Below, piece after piece: positions 1-10,987 of a stretch of 64,000 nucleotides of DNA. The translations under genes and the position numbers were made by a program. The notes under the pieces were generated by a model. It made no database searches, was not told the DNA's origin, and worked only from the letters and a program-made list of their open reading frames with translations. Source of the stretch: Adiantum capillus-veneris (Eukaryota > Streptophyta > Polypodiopsida > Polypodiales > Pteridaceae); NCBI GenBank assembly GCA_014529385.2, contig CM043942.1:49924274-49988273 (forward strand), read 5' to 3'. The number at the start of each line of letters is the position of its first letter. Positions within the stretch are counted from its first letter, which is position 1.

Positions 1-369
1 CATGGGTGTCTGGATCTCCCCAGCTCAGTCGCTCGATCGATCAGTATGCCTCTGGTGTAAAACAACGAGCTCTGCTGTGGTAGTAACTCCTTCGGGTGTC
101 CAGTGGTAGCTCTAAAGAAGTATGTGATCTGTCTCTGAGACTGGCTAGCCTCTCCTCTCATCAGGCTCTCTCTGTGTCTGTGCAGCTCGAGCAAGAACAA
201 ACCCAGGCATCTCTAATCCTCGTACCGCATGACTCTAGAGAATGGTCCAAATCCCTCTCTGAAAAAGCAATAAGCGGCCTCGTATCTCGTAGTAGACGGG
301 GCAGTGGCATGTGTAGTGCAACTCTGTCTCAGGCTCGATGTCACACAGAGGGCATGTCCTGGCCTCTGC

Positions 370-371
<2 letters not shown>

Positions 372-400
<29 letters not shown>
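372..400. repeat. (AG)n microsatellite
   Basis: Uninterrupted AG dinucleotide run of about 29 bases read directly from the sequence. Confidence 0.95.
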
Positions 401-571
401 CACACAAGCAGGACACAGATTGATTCAATTTTAGTTTCATTCTAGATTGACTGCTGCCATGTTAGCTTGCATGTCCACCCCTTCAATTTCCCTTTCCATC
501 GCATCATGGATTCTCCCCTCTTGCAAGAAGGCTGGTGCATAGATTGTAGTTCTCATCGGGATGGGCGTGCA

Positions 572-574
572 TGT

Positions 575-638
<64 letters not shown>
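572..638. repeat. Compound (TG)n-(GA)n microsatellite
   Basis: About 28 bases of TG repeat run straight into about 40 bases of GA repeat with no interruption. It makes false open frames on both strands (poly-ER/RE and poly-SL/LS). Confidence 0.95.
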
Positions 639-641
<3 letters not shown>

Positions 642-738
642 CTATGAGATCTCATTTTTTCAATGAAAGAAGACAGAGAATTTAAGAAGATTCTCTTCTC
701 TTTTATTTTTCAAAATGGATATTTCCTACTCAATTATA

Positions 739-1256
739 CCCTAAGTAAATATAATGCTAAAAGATTTACTTAAGGAACATACTCTAAGTAAATATAATGC
801 TAAAAGGTTTACTTAAGGTACATATCCTAAGCAAATATAATGCTAAAAGGTTTATTTAGTGTACATACAGGTAGGTTTTCAAAGAAATCTATGTAGGAAA
901 TTGCCTACATAGATTCCAAGGAATCTTGAAAGTAATAAGTCATTTTTGAAACCTACTTGTATGTACCCTAAGTAAAAGGTCATTCTAATAGTTTTTTTTT
1001 TTTTAATCATCACTACCAAGATTCCTGGGAATCGATGTAGGTGATTTCCTACATAAATTTTGTTCCAAACCTACTAGTATATACCCTAAGTAAACCTTTT
1101 GCAAGCATCTTTTCAGATTCCATTTAATTCACCTGCTTTCGAAAATTGACTGGGCCTATTAGTATATACCCTCAGTAAACCTTTTAGCATTATATTTATT
1201 TAGGTCACATATCATAAGTAAATATAATACTAAAAAGTTTACTTAAGATACATACT
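739..1256. repeat. Fold-back (MITE-like) repeat with 43-bp tandem subrepeats
   Basis: Three direct copies of a 43-bp unit start at 741, 784 and 827 (core CTAAGTAAATATAATGCTA). Inverted copies of the same core lie at about 1085-1105 and 1167-1200, and a further direct copy at 1215-1254. Between them, 861-878 pairs with 949-966 (17 of 18 bases), enclosing a 12-bp perfect hairpin (886-897 with 904-915). A related hairpin sits at 1035-1054 (ATGTAGG...CCTACAT). The arrangement suggests a non-autonomous fold-back element. No coding capacity or target duplication was recognised. Confidence 0.6.
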
Positions 1257-1542
1257 TGAGCCATGGACAACCACTATTCTTGAGAGATACCCTTTCCCAA
1301 GGGCCTATGCAAAAATTACACAATTTGTAAATTTGTGAAATTTTAATACACAACAAAGTTGAAAAAGCGTTTATAAAGGGGAGGAGTTCTCGGCGTCCGG
1401 CTTAGCATGGAGTTTAAGTGATGAGCCAGACGGCATCAAGAGGCACCTAGCAACTAGTGCTACCTCTAAATGGGGGGTATGAATAAAAGCGTACCCCAAA
1501 AAATGACCAAGTGGAGGGTGAATATATGTGTACACAGCATTG

Positions 1543-1578
<36 letters not shown>

Positions 1579-1789
1579 GAGTGCGCACAGACATAGAAGA
1601 ATGAAAAAAGAGAATCTTTACATGCTCCATCTAAATGAAATAGGCAACCATAAATTAATGCAATAACAGAATATGGGTATACCATAACATCAAAAATGTA
1701 AATGACTAGTAGAGCACTGGACCCTATGTAGCGATCAACCGGTTCACCCATCCACCTCCTCTCTACCATAGACAGAGAGAATTTTACTT
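1257..1789. other. Non-coding stretch
   Basis: No gene is supported. A minus-strand open frame over 1371-1769 passes through a GA repeat and has no recognisable domain. The only clear feature is the (GA)n run at 1545-1574. Confidence 0.5.
1545..1574. repeat. (GA)n microsatellite
   Basis: Uninterrupted GA dinucleotide run of about 30 bases. Confidence 0.95.
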
Positions 1790-2275
1790 TGTCAAGAGCC
1801 AGCTAGAACACTTTATAGATGGTGGGAACAACTAATTACAAAGGCCATTTTTACTGTGATAACTGATACAATGCACAGTAGTCAGAGGTCCAACCCGGTG
1901 GCTATAAATAGGACCCACTATTCATTTCGCGGGATCTCTCTCTCGATATCTCTTCTAGAGTTCTTTATGCTCTTGTATCTTTGTAACCCTAGTTGAGCTC
2001 GGAACAGACTTGGCTCACACTGTTGTATTGGCTTACACTAACCCTAAAATATATTCAAGTTCCAGTCTCCAGTTTTAGTGTTTAATCTCAGTTTCTAGTT
2101 CAGTCTATATTTCAGTTCCAATCTTACATTTCATTCCAGTCTTGTCTAATCTAAAGTCTTTGTCTGATCTGAATAACTCTAACTGACCAGCCTGGAATAG
2201 CTGTCATAAGGGTTCATTCTGGCGCGATCACGGTGGTTTGAGCTAAGTTGATCTTGACAAATGAATTATCTCACA
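1790..2275 (+). repeat. Gypsy-A 5' LTR (candidate boundaries)
   Basis: The stretch starts TGTCAAG and ends CTCACA, immediately before a diverged primer-binding site, and contains a good TATA box. No second LTR copy is present in the window, so the left boundary is an inference from the TG start and plausible length (486 bp). Confidence 0.5.
1903..1910 (+). promoter_or_regulatory. TATA box of Gypsy-A LTR
   Basis: TATAAATA lies in a GGCTATAAATAGGACCC context, followed by a CT-rich stretch, as is usual for plant LTR promoters. Confidence 0.5.
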
Positions 2276-2277
2276 TT

Positions 2278-2295
2278 TGGTGTTAGAGTTTCCAG
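2278..2295 (+). other. Primer-binding site relic of Gypsy-A
   Basis: TGGTGTTAGAGTTTCC follows the LTR end by two bases. It differs by a few substitutions from the plant initiator-Met tRNA complement TGGTATCAGAGC, consistent with decay of an old primer site. Confidence 0.55.
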
Positions 2296-2304
2296 ATATT
2301 GACA

Positions 2305-3202
2305 ATGCCGTCCAGACCAGTTTCACGCTACAGAAGGCTAGCTACCAAATTCATGGATAATCCGGACTGTGTCAACCCAATCCCAAAAGTGTGAGCGAGG
2401 CTTTGATTGTGAGAGAGAACCCAGAAATGACATAGATGGATCAAGGGATTCTCAACATTCTACTCATTCCAGGCATAGACGTATAGAGAGAGCGAAAAGA
2501 CGGACCGGTCTCATGGATCTCAGCGAAGCCGAAAACCCACTAAGGAAAGCGAGGGCAGTAAGCGAAGTTATCGGTCAGCAAGACATAAATCAACAAAGCA
2601 AGCTGAAGAGGACACAATGACTCAGATCTAGGATAACAAGGACTAGAAATCTGATACAGATCATTACACAAAAATAAGATCCAAAGATAGAAAGCCAGCT
2701 CACCTTCAACTTTCAAAGGAGGCAAGAAAGATGACCGAGATGTACACATCCAAGCTTTTGAATAGTATGTTGAACTCAAGGACATAGATGAGGACGAATG
2801 GGGGGAATATTTTCCTCACACACTAAAGGAGACAGGTAGAAAATGGTACTACCACTATCCAGCTTGCCAACTTAGATCCTACCATAAATTGCTTAAAGCT
2901 TTTCACTTGGAGTATTCAGATAATAGGGGTGATGAGGATATAATGTGCAAACTGGATAAGATCAAGCAAGGCAAGTTGTCGGCCAGAAGCTATGTAGAAA
3001 AGATTAAGGAATTGACCAGACAATTGTAAGAGCTTCCATCAGAGAAAAGGATGCAAGCCTAGTTCCTTAATGGTTTCAAAAGCAAGAAGTTAGGGGAACA
3101 TGAGGTTCCAGCACCCACATAAGAAATTTAATATCTAATTCAAAGGGCATTGAAGTTGGAACAACAAGCCAAAAAGGAGAAGAGCCACAAGAGAAGACAA
3201 TT
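2305..3202 (+). pseudogene. Gypsy-A gag, N-terminal part (broken)
   Basis: A possible gag start is the ATG at 2305 (MPSRPVSRYRR), soon followed by a stop near 2390; a basic, serine-rich frame runs at 2369-2620. From 2811 a retrotransposon-gag-like segment is readable: FPHTLKETGRKWYYHYP, then KLLKAFHLEYSDNRGDED, then KIKELTRQL. This matches the helical capsid region of plant Gypsy gag proteins. In-frame stops occur near 3028, 3061 and 3121. Copia-1 then interrupts the frame at 3203, and the C-terminal part resumes at 8239. The gag would have formed the element's virus-like particle; it cannot be translated now. Confidence 0.65.
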
Positions 3203-3427
3203 TGTTACCATATACATGTGGTAGTGATGTGTGTGAACACGTTAGGACCGTTGGGGCATTTTTTTCTCTTTAGGAGGTTTTTCCCCCGTGCATTGTATAT
3301 ATGCCCATCACTCTAGGGCTATCTATCTTTCCATTGCACACTAAGTAACACACTCTCAGTTGTGTGCCTTGAGCTTCCTTCATTTTCTCCAAGCTGTGTG
3401 CGTTTCTCTGCAACCCTAATTCCAACA
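3203..3427 (+). repeat. Copia-1 5' LTR
   Basis: 225 bp, TGTT...AACA. It matches the Copia-2 LTRs along its length with scattered substitutions. It ends directly before the primer-binding site. Confidence 0.93.
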
Positions 3428-3429
3428 AT

Positions 3430-3441
3430 TGGTATTGGAGC
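3430..3441 (+). other. Copia-1 primer-binding site
   Basis: TGGTATTGGAGC begins two bases after the LTR end. Copia-2 has TGGTATCAGAGC at the same place, the classic complement of plant initiator-Met tRNA, so two bases have changed here. Confidence 0.85.
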
Positions 3442-3789
3442 AGGTTGCGTCCTCCCGGGCTTAGTCGCTAGCTGCTCCAACACATGCCTGCTCACTTTCT
3501 CCGATTTCAGTGAGGTTTGGCAAGCGTTCGTAGGTCGACAAAAATTTTGGGACTGCTCAAAGAGCTTTGGTTTCTCATATTTTTGAGTCGGGCTCATTTC
3601 GGCCTCTGTTTCCACTATAGGCAAGTCTGCACAGGCAATTTCATCATTTTGTGCAGAATTTCTGTCAGTGCTGTTTTCTACAGAACAGGTGTCTTACAGT
3701 CTACTACGGCTTGTGCTATATAGCACATGTTGTTCCCGCTTTGTTTCTCCTCTTTGCGGGTAGTTTTCACATCAGGTGCAGCATTTACC

Positions 3790-6700
3790 ATGGTCTACAA
3801 CAACAACATAGATGTGTTCAAGATGTTTGTTGTTGAGGACAGGTTGGATGGATACAATTACCCTATGTGGGCTTATATGATGCAACATGTTCTTGTGTCA
3901 AAGGGTGTCTGGAATATTGTGCACGGCATTGATGTTTGTCCTAGTTCTAAGGATGCAGGTGATGTTGAGGATGTGGCAAGTCTTGCTGCAAGGATTGCTG
4001 CTATTAGAGTTGTTTTGCCTACGGTAGAACAAGCTCGTCGGGATGTAAAGGATGCGTAGGCTCATGCATTGATTGCGTTGTCTGTGAAGTGCACCATTAT
4101 TCCTCACATTCGTTCAACAAAATCTGCAAAATAGGCTTGGGATATTCTAGCAGGTCTTTATGCAAGCCACAATGAGGCTAAAATTGTTTTGCTGCGTAAA
4201 GAGCTAGAATCAAAGATTATGCATGAGGAAGATGATATGGACACTTTCCTTGCTGGTGTCAAGGATATCAATGAGAAACTTATTTCTGCAGGTGAAGTCA
4301 TTTCAGACAGTTCCCTTGTGCAGACTGTTCTTGATGCCTTACCAGACTTTTGCTAGTACATGACCCAACGAAATCCTGAAGTTGTCAAATTTGATGCATT
4401 ATGCACATTGCTGTTGCAAGAGTCACTTTCCAAAAAAACCAGGACTAGGTAGCTTGCAGCTGAACAGGCTTTTATTGCTTCTCAAAGAAAGGGTGGTAAC
4501 AGCAGAGCCACTTCTTATGGTTTTGCTGCGAGTGGCAAAACTTTTGTTCCTAATGCTTCTGTTGGCATCAATTCGTCTGGAAATTCTGGTGATAAGGGCA
4601 AAAAGAAGATGCGTTGCCACTATTGTAGAGCTAATGATCATTTGATCAAGCAGTGTCCTAAGTTGAAGGCTAAAGAGGCTAAGAAGAAAGAGGGTGGTTC
4701 CACTGCAAATGCTGATTCCACTACAAATGCAGCCATTGTTGAGTCTTCTGTAAAAGGAGACTGTGATGTTGATGTTGATGCAGAATGGGGTTTTGGTGCA
4801 AAGTGCACTTACAGTCCAGCTGTCCATGATGCATGCTTGTCAGTTGCTACAAATTCACATGTGTGGTATTTCGACAGTGGTGCTACAAAGCACATTACCT
4901 CACATTGTGAATTGTTTACCTCTCTCGAGTCTATCCCTAATGGGAATTCAGTCACTTGTGCCAACAATGCCTCTCATCCGGTTCAGGGAGTTGGAAAGAT
5001 TGTGCTTATTGCTGCAAATGGCAGTTCCTTCACACTTGTTCATGCATTTTATGTACCTGGGATTAAGAAGAATCTATTGTCTGTATCTGCACTTGCTAGA
5101 CTTGGACTTGTAGTCAAATTTGTGGATAACAGATGTACAGTTCATGATCTTGATTTTGGTGATGAAATTGTTGCATCTGGCCTTTTGTGTCGTGGGCTGT
5201 ATAAACTCACTTTGTATGACAAGTGTGGACAAAATTTTGCAAATGCAGTTTCAGATTCAAGGGCTATTTCAGATGCAAAACTTTGGCATGCACGTTTTGG
5301 TCATCTGAATTTTGCCAGTTTGCTGCGTTTGCAGAAATCTGATATGGTTGCTTCTTTGCCGCCTCTTCAAGCACCTGTCAAACATGTTTGTGAAGGCTGT
5401 ATTTTGGGTAAAATGCAACATTCTAAGTTTCCAAAGGATGGTTCAGTTAGGGCCACATGAAGGTTGCAGCTTGTGCATAGTGATGTTTGTGGGCCCATGC
5501 AAACTCCGTCCTTGGGCAATTACCTGTACTTCGTGAATTTTATTGATGATTACTCCAGGCATGCATGGCTATTTCCGCTTAAAGCGAAGTCCTAAGTTTT
5601 TATGTGCTTCAAACAATTTCTGGCTATGGCTAAAAATGTATTGAAATGTACTATGGGCACCCTCCGTTTCGATCGAGGGGGGGAGTATATGTCTCATGAA
5701 TTTAATGCATTTCTGGCTAGTCGTGGGATAAAACACCAATGTACAGTGCCGTATACGCCTCAGCAAAATGGTGTTGCTGAGAGGAAAAATAGGTCTCTTA
5801 CGAAAATGGCAAGATGTATGGTCAAGAGTCAAGCTTTACCACATTCATTTTGGCTCGAGGTTGTCATGTGTGCCACTTATGTACTCAACAGGTGTCCTAC
5901 AAAAGCGTTGCAGTCTGTGACTCCATATGAAGCATGGCATGATAGAAAGCCATCTATTGAGCACATGCATGTTTTTGGTTGTTTGGCTTATGGCTTAGTG
6001 CCACAAGTGCAGCGCAAAAAATTGGATGATAAGGCTGTCAAATGTATTTTTGTTGGTTATAGCATTAAAAGCAAAGGTTACAGGTTGTATCATCCGTAAA
6101 CAAAGCGTATTTTGGTTTCACGGGATGTAGTGTTTGTGGAAGATTCTGTTCAGCCCTTGCTGTCATGTACTAGAGACAGTAATGCAAGCTCACAGGACAT
6201 TTATGACACTTTGTTGCCTCTTTTCAGTGGTGGAAGTTCGAATGTAAATTCCAATGAGGCAAATGTACAGCCTATGGGGGTTTTCAAAAATGTTACAAAT
6301 CAGCCTATTACTAATGCAGATGTACATGATGTACTTGATGAGGAAAGGGCTCAAAATGAGCAGGCTAGAGGTATGCCAAAATGGCTGGTGCACACTTTGT
6401 GTGATAGTAAATTGGATGCACCTTTGTCTAGTCGTACTCGTTCAGGCTCTCGCCATGCATCTTATGCATCAGATTGTTATGCTTTGGCTGTGTCTAGCTT
6501 ACATGATGTTGAGGAACGTCTGTCTTCTGACGGAGCACAAAATTCACAAAATTGGATGGCTGCCATGCAATTAGAATATGATGCACTTATAGAAAATGAC
6601 ACATGGACTTTATGTGATTTGCCTCCTGGTAAAAAGGCCATTGGTACGAAGTGGGTTTACAAGTTGAAACACAAGCTGGATGGTGAGATCGATCGTCATA

Positions 6701-8051
6701 AGGCTCGACTTGTTGCAAAGGGTTATGCACAGCAAAAATGCATAGATTATGAAGATACTTTTGCTCCCACTTGTCGTATGACTACTGTGCATTTTCTATG
6801 TGCATTGGCATCTCATTTTGGTTGGGATGTACATCAATCAGACATTGTTACTGCTTTCTTGAATGGTGACATATTTGAGGAAGTTTACGTAACACAACCT
6901 CGCGGTTTTGTCAAGAAAGGACAAGAGAACAAAGTGTGTAGATGTAAGAAAGCTTTGTATGGGTTGAAGCAATCTCCACGTGCTTGGTATGAGAAAGCTG
7001 AAACTCATTTGATCAAACAAGGTTTTCGTAACAGTCCAACAGAAAGCACATTGTATGTAAATCATGAGGGTGATGTACTTCTCATTGTGGTTCTTTATGT
7101 AGATGATTTTCCGATCACTGGACCAAATGAGAGACTTATTGTTGAATTGAAGGCTGATTTGAATGCTACTTTCAAGATGAAAGATTTGGGGTTGTTGCAT
7201 CATTATTTGGGTATACAGTTTAAGCAGTGTGATGGTGGAATTGCCTTGTGTCAGAAAAGTTACATAGAGACATTGCTATGTAAGTTTGGACTTGAGGATT
7301 GCAAACCTATTGCCACTCCCATGGAAACAGGTTTGAAATTGAGTCTTCATGATGCTGGTGATCATGCAGATGTCACTCTATACCAAACTGTTGTTGGATG
7401 CCTCATTTATGTATGCAACACGAGACCGGATATTTAGTTTGCAGTCTCACAGGTCAGCAGATTTATGCATAGCCCAGGGTCTAAGCATTGGCAGGCTGTC
7501 AAGAGGATTTTCCGCTACCTTAGTGGCACTTTACATCTTGGCTTGTTTTATCCCAAGGGGGATCATTGCCGCCAGACTTACATGCTTTTTCGGACTCAGA
7601 TTGGGCTGGTTGTTTTGACACGAGAGTGTCCACAAGTGGTTTTTGTTTCATGCTTGGCAGTTCATGTATATCATGGTTGAGCAAGAAGCAACCTACTGTG
7701 GCCACTTCAAGTTGTGAGGCTGAGTACAGGGTAGTCTTCACAGCTACGGTTGAGTGTGTCTGGCTCAGACGCCTTATGGCTGATTTGGGTGTTGGACAAG
7801 ACATTTCCAACACTATCTACACTGACAGTCAGAGCGCATTGGCAGTTGAGAGGAACCCAGTTTTTCATGCTCGCACAAAGCACATTGAGGTGCATTACCA
7901 CTATGTCAGGGAGAGGCTCTCAGCAGGAGAGATCATCTTGGCTTATGTGCCAACACAGGACACCCTTGCAGATCTTTTCACAAAGACATTGTCTCGTGAG
8001 AAGCTTGAAGCTTTCCGCAAAGCTTTGGGCTTACTCCCCTTTGTGGACTGA
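3790..8051 (+). pseudogene. Copia-1 gag-pol polyprotein (broken)
   Basis: The start is the ATG at 3790, matching the Copia-2 start context. Domains in order: UBN2-type gag (3800-4480), CCHC zinc knuckle CHYCRANDHLIKQC (about 4612-4655), aspartic protease WYFDSGATKH (about 4863), GAG-pre-integrase, integrase core with SDVCGPM and PQQNGVAERKNR, RT with TAFLNGD and YVDD (about 7100), and RNase H with DSDWAG, TDSQSAL and KHIEVH. Breaks: stops at 4057, 4132, 5458, 5593, 6097 and 7435, an internal deletion near 4350, and a 1-base loss in a G run near 7561. In life it would make the particle, process itself, copy the RNA and integrate the DNA. Confidence 0.93.
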
Positions 8052-8063
8052 TCATGTCCTCAA

Positions 8064-8238
8064 GGCATTTTTGCCCTCTTTAGGAGGTTTTTTTCCTCGT
8101 GCATTGTATATACGCCCATCACTCTATGGCTATCTATCTTTCCATTGCACACTAAGTAACACACTCTCAGTTGTGTGCCTTGAGCTTCCTTCGTCTTCTC
8201 CAAGCTATGTGTGTTTCTCTGCAACCCTAATTCCAACA
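8064..8238 (+). repeat. Copia-1 3' LTR, 5'-truncated
   Basis: This matches the 3' three quarters of the family LTR, ending CCAACA. The polypurine tract and the first part of the LTR, both present in Copia-2, are missing. The junction is at a GGCA shared by the sequence after the pol stop and the LTR interior, so a deletion between short repeats is likely. Confidence 0.88.
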
Positions 8239-8811
8239 CAATCTAGTGACAACGAGTCATCAAATGATGGGTCAGAGTCCAACACTACTTCCACCTTATC
8301 TAAAAGTGACTTAGATAATCAAGGGAAAACCAAGAAGAAGGGTTCCTAGACCAGAAAGCTGGAAGAGATATCAAAGCAAATTGCTGAAATGGCTCAGACG
8401 AGGTCTTCAATCAAAAAGATGGAGATCTGGTGTTCAAAATGCAAATCTAGAGACGACAAATCTAATGAATGCTCACAATGCACATATTGCAAGGTTTATG
8501 TGCATGTGTGGGGTAACTCTGGCATCAAGATTTGTCATTTCAAGAAGGGAAAAGACTTATCAATGATAGCACTGACAAATCCTAAAGCAGTGAACGCAAA
8601 GGGGCCAAGTGGATCCAAGGACAATGACACTAGTACCAGGTACTAGTAATGGCAGAGGCAACTTGCAAGGAGGTACTGGTAGGGAGAGAGGCAAATGTGA
8701 CTTTGGCAAACAAAGCTTAAATTGTTATACATGTGGAAAGTATGGTCACTTTTCATCTCAGTACCCAAACATTGCCAAACCAAAGGGGACTAAACAAAAA
8801 TCCCCAAAATA
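8239..8811 (+). pseudogene. Gypsy-A gag, C-terminal zinc-binding part (broken)
   Basis: Gag reading resumes after Copia-1. An acidic serine-rich stretch is followed by a cysteine cluster (WCSKCKSRDD, then YCKVYVHVWG and KICHF at about 8425-8540). A separate zinc knuckle, CYTCGKYGHFSSQYP, lies at about 8720-8763, where the fourth cysteine has become tyrosine. A stop occurs at 8347 and the frame changes near 8640. In the intact element these motifs would bind genomic RNA for packaging. Confidence 0.65.
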
Positions 8812-9539
8812 GTAAGGGTGGTGACCAAAAGTAAAGGACTTATAATTAAAGAAATCCTAGATGAACCTGCAAAGAAGCAACCTACTGAAGCCAAGAAGTG
8901 GGAACAATAGAGAGCCACATGGAAAACCGAAGGCAAGGAAAAAGTAGTTGATGAATGGAAAGAACAGGGAGCGATGGAAATTAGAATCACAGAAAACCTG
9001 GCAAAGAAAATGCTAGAACAGCCAGAGTGTTCTGAGTCTTGAACAATATAGAAACTACAACCTCAACCTTCAGGGACTCAAGAGGAGCACTCAAGAGAAA
9101 AAGTAGTATCTGGATTGAATGAATCCTTGATAGCTACAGTGTAGAGCTGGGTTGAGGAAGTATGACAAGTCTGATCAGACTTGATCAAAGCTAGAGGCAT
9201 TGAATTGATGAAGGATCAGTCAGAGAGTCCACTGGTCAGTCAACGGCCAAACAAGGAAAGCCATCCCAGTGGAACTGTGAAGATAGTCAAATAGATGAGA
9301 AATCTTTCAGTTCAGATTGTAGTTCTGGTAATGAATAGGATGAAATTTATGTAAAGATTTGTGAACGAATCCAAAAGCTGACAGTGGAGCTAGATGATAT
9401 CAGATGCGCATTACTAGAAGCTGCAAAATTTATCAAACAAAAGATAAAGGCACAAGTTAAAAGTAGGGCAATAGACTTGGCAGCCATAAGAGACGATGAG
9501 GTCCCAATTATACAAGTAGAATACAAGCTAAGGAAGCAA
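8812..9539 (+). other. Gypsy-A gag-protease linker, degraded
   Basis: The translation is lysine- and glutamate-rich with many stops and has no recognisable domain. Its position between the zinc knuckle and the protease relic makes it spacer of the same element. Confidence 0.5.
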
Positions 9540-9835
9540 TGGGAACCATTTTTGGAGTAATACTAGATGGGCAGCTGGAGTTAATATCCTCGGTGAGCAT
9601 TTGAGGTAGAGATTGGGGATTCAAGATTTAGAACCAACACCATTGAAAGTAAGAATGGCTGATCACAGGGTAGTTCAAGCCACAAGTTTGATTGAGAACA
9701 TGTAGTTCATAGTAGGAAAAAATAAATTCAAGCCCAGCTTCTTGGTATTGGATGCGCAGGGAGCCTGTGGGATGCTTCTAGGTAGACCATGGCTAAGATT
9801 CTAAGAATGGCTAGAGCAATCCATGATTATGCTAA
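9540..9835 (+). pseudogene. Gypsy-A aspartic protease relic
   Basis: Readable fragments are FGVILDGQLELISS (degenerate active-site region, Asp-Gly retained), KVRMADHRVVQ, and FLVLDAQGACGMLLGRPWLR, typical of plant Gypsy retropepsins upstream of RT. Stops interrupt it at several points. The enzyme would cleave the gag-pol precursor. Confidence 0.55.
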
Positions 9836-10388
9836 TCAAACACTAACAATTCAGGGATCCAGTAGGAGAATAAAAGTGACACCAGAAGCTGGAAGAAAGA
9901 TCTCAAACTAGAGGAACTACGCAAAAAGTACATCACTAAGAAGATCAAGTGAATTGGCTTCAATGAACATTTTCCCATTGACAGAGATAGATTTAATTAC
10001 TCTATTGATTGACAAGAACAAGCAAAAAGGAAGAAAAGACAGTACCCATACCAGTTCACTGACCTGAATCCTGGGAAACACCTAGTTCATCTATTATATG
10101 GACGACCACCAGAACAACAAGCATAGGATAAGTTTGTTTTCAAAATAGCACCAGAAACCAGTCATATTGACTCTGAGCAAGGAAACCAAGCAGCTGATCA
10201 GAACACATAATGGACTACTAGAATTGATTGATCCCTTCAATAATTATGATGTTGGTATTAGGACTGAGAAGGAAGCTGAGTCATTGGATAAGCACAAGGG
10301 AGGAGGTCCAAATTGGCTACTTCCAAATGAACAAGAAGTGGAAGAATCTCAACTCAGAGGAGAACCCTCGAATGATAAAGATCAATAA

Positions 10389-10900
10389 GCACCTGAAGAC
10401 AGAGATCAAGGAAAAATCAAAGGCACTGTTCCAGAAATACAAGGATGTATTTTCTTGGGAATATATTGATTTGAAAGGAGAAGATCCAAAGGTATGCCAA
10501 CATCAAATACCACTAAAGCCAGATTCTAGACCAGTGAGACTGCAGAGATACAAGATGAACCCCAACTATGCTAAGAAGGTCAAGGAGGAGATAGACAATC
10601 TTCTCAATGCAGGGTTCATAATAGAGGTGGCGAGCAGTGACTAGTTGTTTCCAATAGTGGTAGTTCCCAAGAAGAATGGCAAGTTAAGGGTGTGTGTGGA
10701 TTATAGGAATTTGATTGCTTGGATTGTCAAGGACCCCTTCCCATGCCCTTTACAGACATGCTATTGGATGAGATTCTAGGCCATGAAATGTATAGCTTTA
10801 TAAACGATCACAGTGGCTACAATCAAGTTAAGATTGCACGTGAAGATTGAACTAAAACCACATTAATCACTGAATGAGAAGCATTTTTAAGGGAGGCAAA
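10389..10900 (+). pseudogene. Gypsy-A reverse transcriptase, N-terminal fragment
   Basis: The reading ALFQKYKDVFSWEYIDLKG, then CQHQIPLKPDSRPVRLQRY, then PIVVVPKKNGKLRVCVDYRN is the fingers region of Ty3/Gypsy RT. A stop at about 10642 precedes the conserved PIVVVPKK segment. After about 10750 the frame shifts, and only traces of a YSF-N-SGYNQ-like palm motif remain near 10800-10830. The catalytic xxDD motif, connection and RNase H are absent. It cannot be functional. Confidence 0.8.
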
Positions 10901-10967
10901 TTAGTTCGGGTGGCCTCTACACCAAGACAATTCCCAGAGGCATCATCAATGCCGGGTTGGAAATCTT

Positions 10968-10987
10968 GGGGGGGGGGGGGGGGGGGG
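10968..10987. repeat. Poly-G run (20 G)
   Basis: Twenty consecutive G on the plus strand, close to where the Gypsy-A RT reading ends. Confidence 0.95.

Larger units (their letters stand above)
1..738. other. Non-coding start of window with microsatellites
   Basis: No gene is supported here. The short open frames on both strands run through GA/CT and GT/CA repeats, have low-complexity translations and no recognisable domain. The stretch holds the two microsatellites listed separately and otherwise unrecognised sequence. Confidence 0.6.
3203..8238 (+). mobile_element. Copia-1: Ty1/Copia retrotransposon nested in Gypsy-A
   Basis: The element begins TGTTACC and ends CCAACA and is flanked by CAATT (3198-3202) and CAATC (8239-8243), a 5-bp target duplication with one mutation. 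It has a 225-bp 5' LTR, a Met-type primer site, a complete but broken gag-pol in Copia order (gag, protease, integrase, RT, RNase H), and a truncated 3' LTR. It is the same family as Copia-2 at 17997-23175, which provides an undamaged reference for the LTR ends. Confidence 0.93.
1790..10987 (+). mobile_element. Gypsy-A: old Ty3/Gypsy retrotransposon, split by Copia-1
   Basis: In order on the plus strand are an LTR-like stretch with a TATA box, a diverged Met-type primer site, gag fragments, zinc-binding motifs, a protease relic and the N-terminal part of a reverse transcriptase. Copia-1 interrupts gag at 3203-8238. The RT signature (IVVVPKKNGKLRVCVDY) is of Ty3/Gypsy type. Many stops show it is old. 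The reading is lost inside RT at about 10900 and no RNase H, integrase or 3' LTR follows, so the element is truncated near the poly-G run. The exact right end is not visible; 10987 is only a convenient limit. Confidence 0.75.

Noticed and set aside
213-685. Several frames around the GA/GT microsatellites
   Set aside because: Repeat-derived poly-Ser/Leu, poly-Arg/Glu and poly-Cys/Val translations.
741-869. Three evenly spaced repeats considered as a CRISPR array
   Set aside because: The units are adjacent with no unique spacers, and everything else indicates plant nuclear DNA.
1371-1769. 132-residue minus-strand frame
   Set aside because: Runs through a GA microsatellite and has no recognisable motif.
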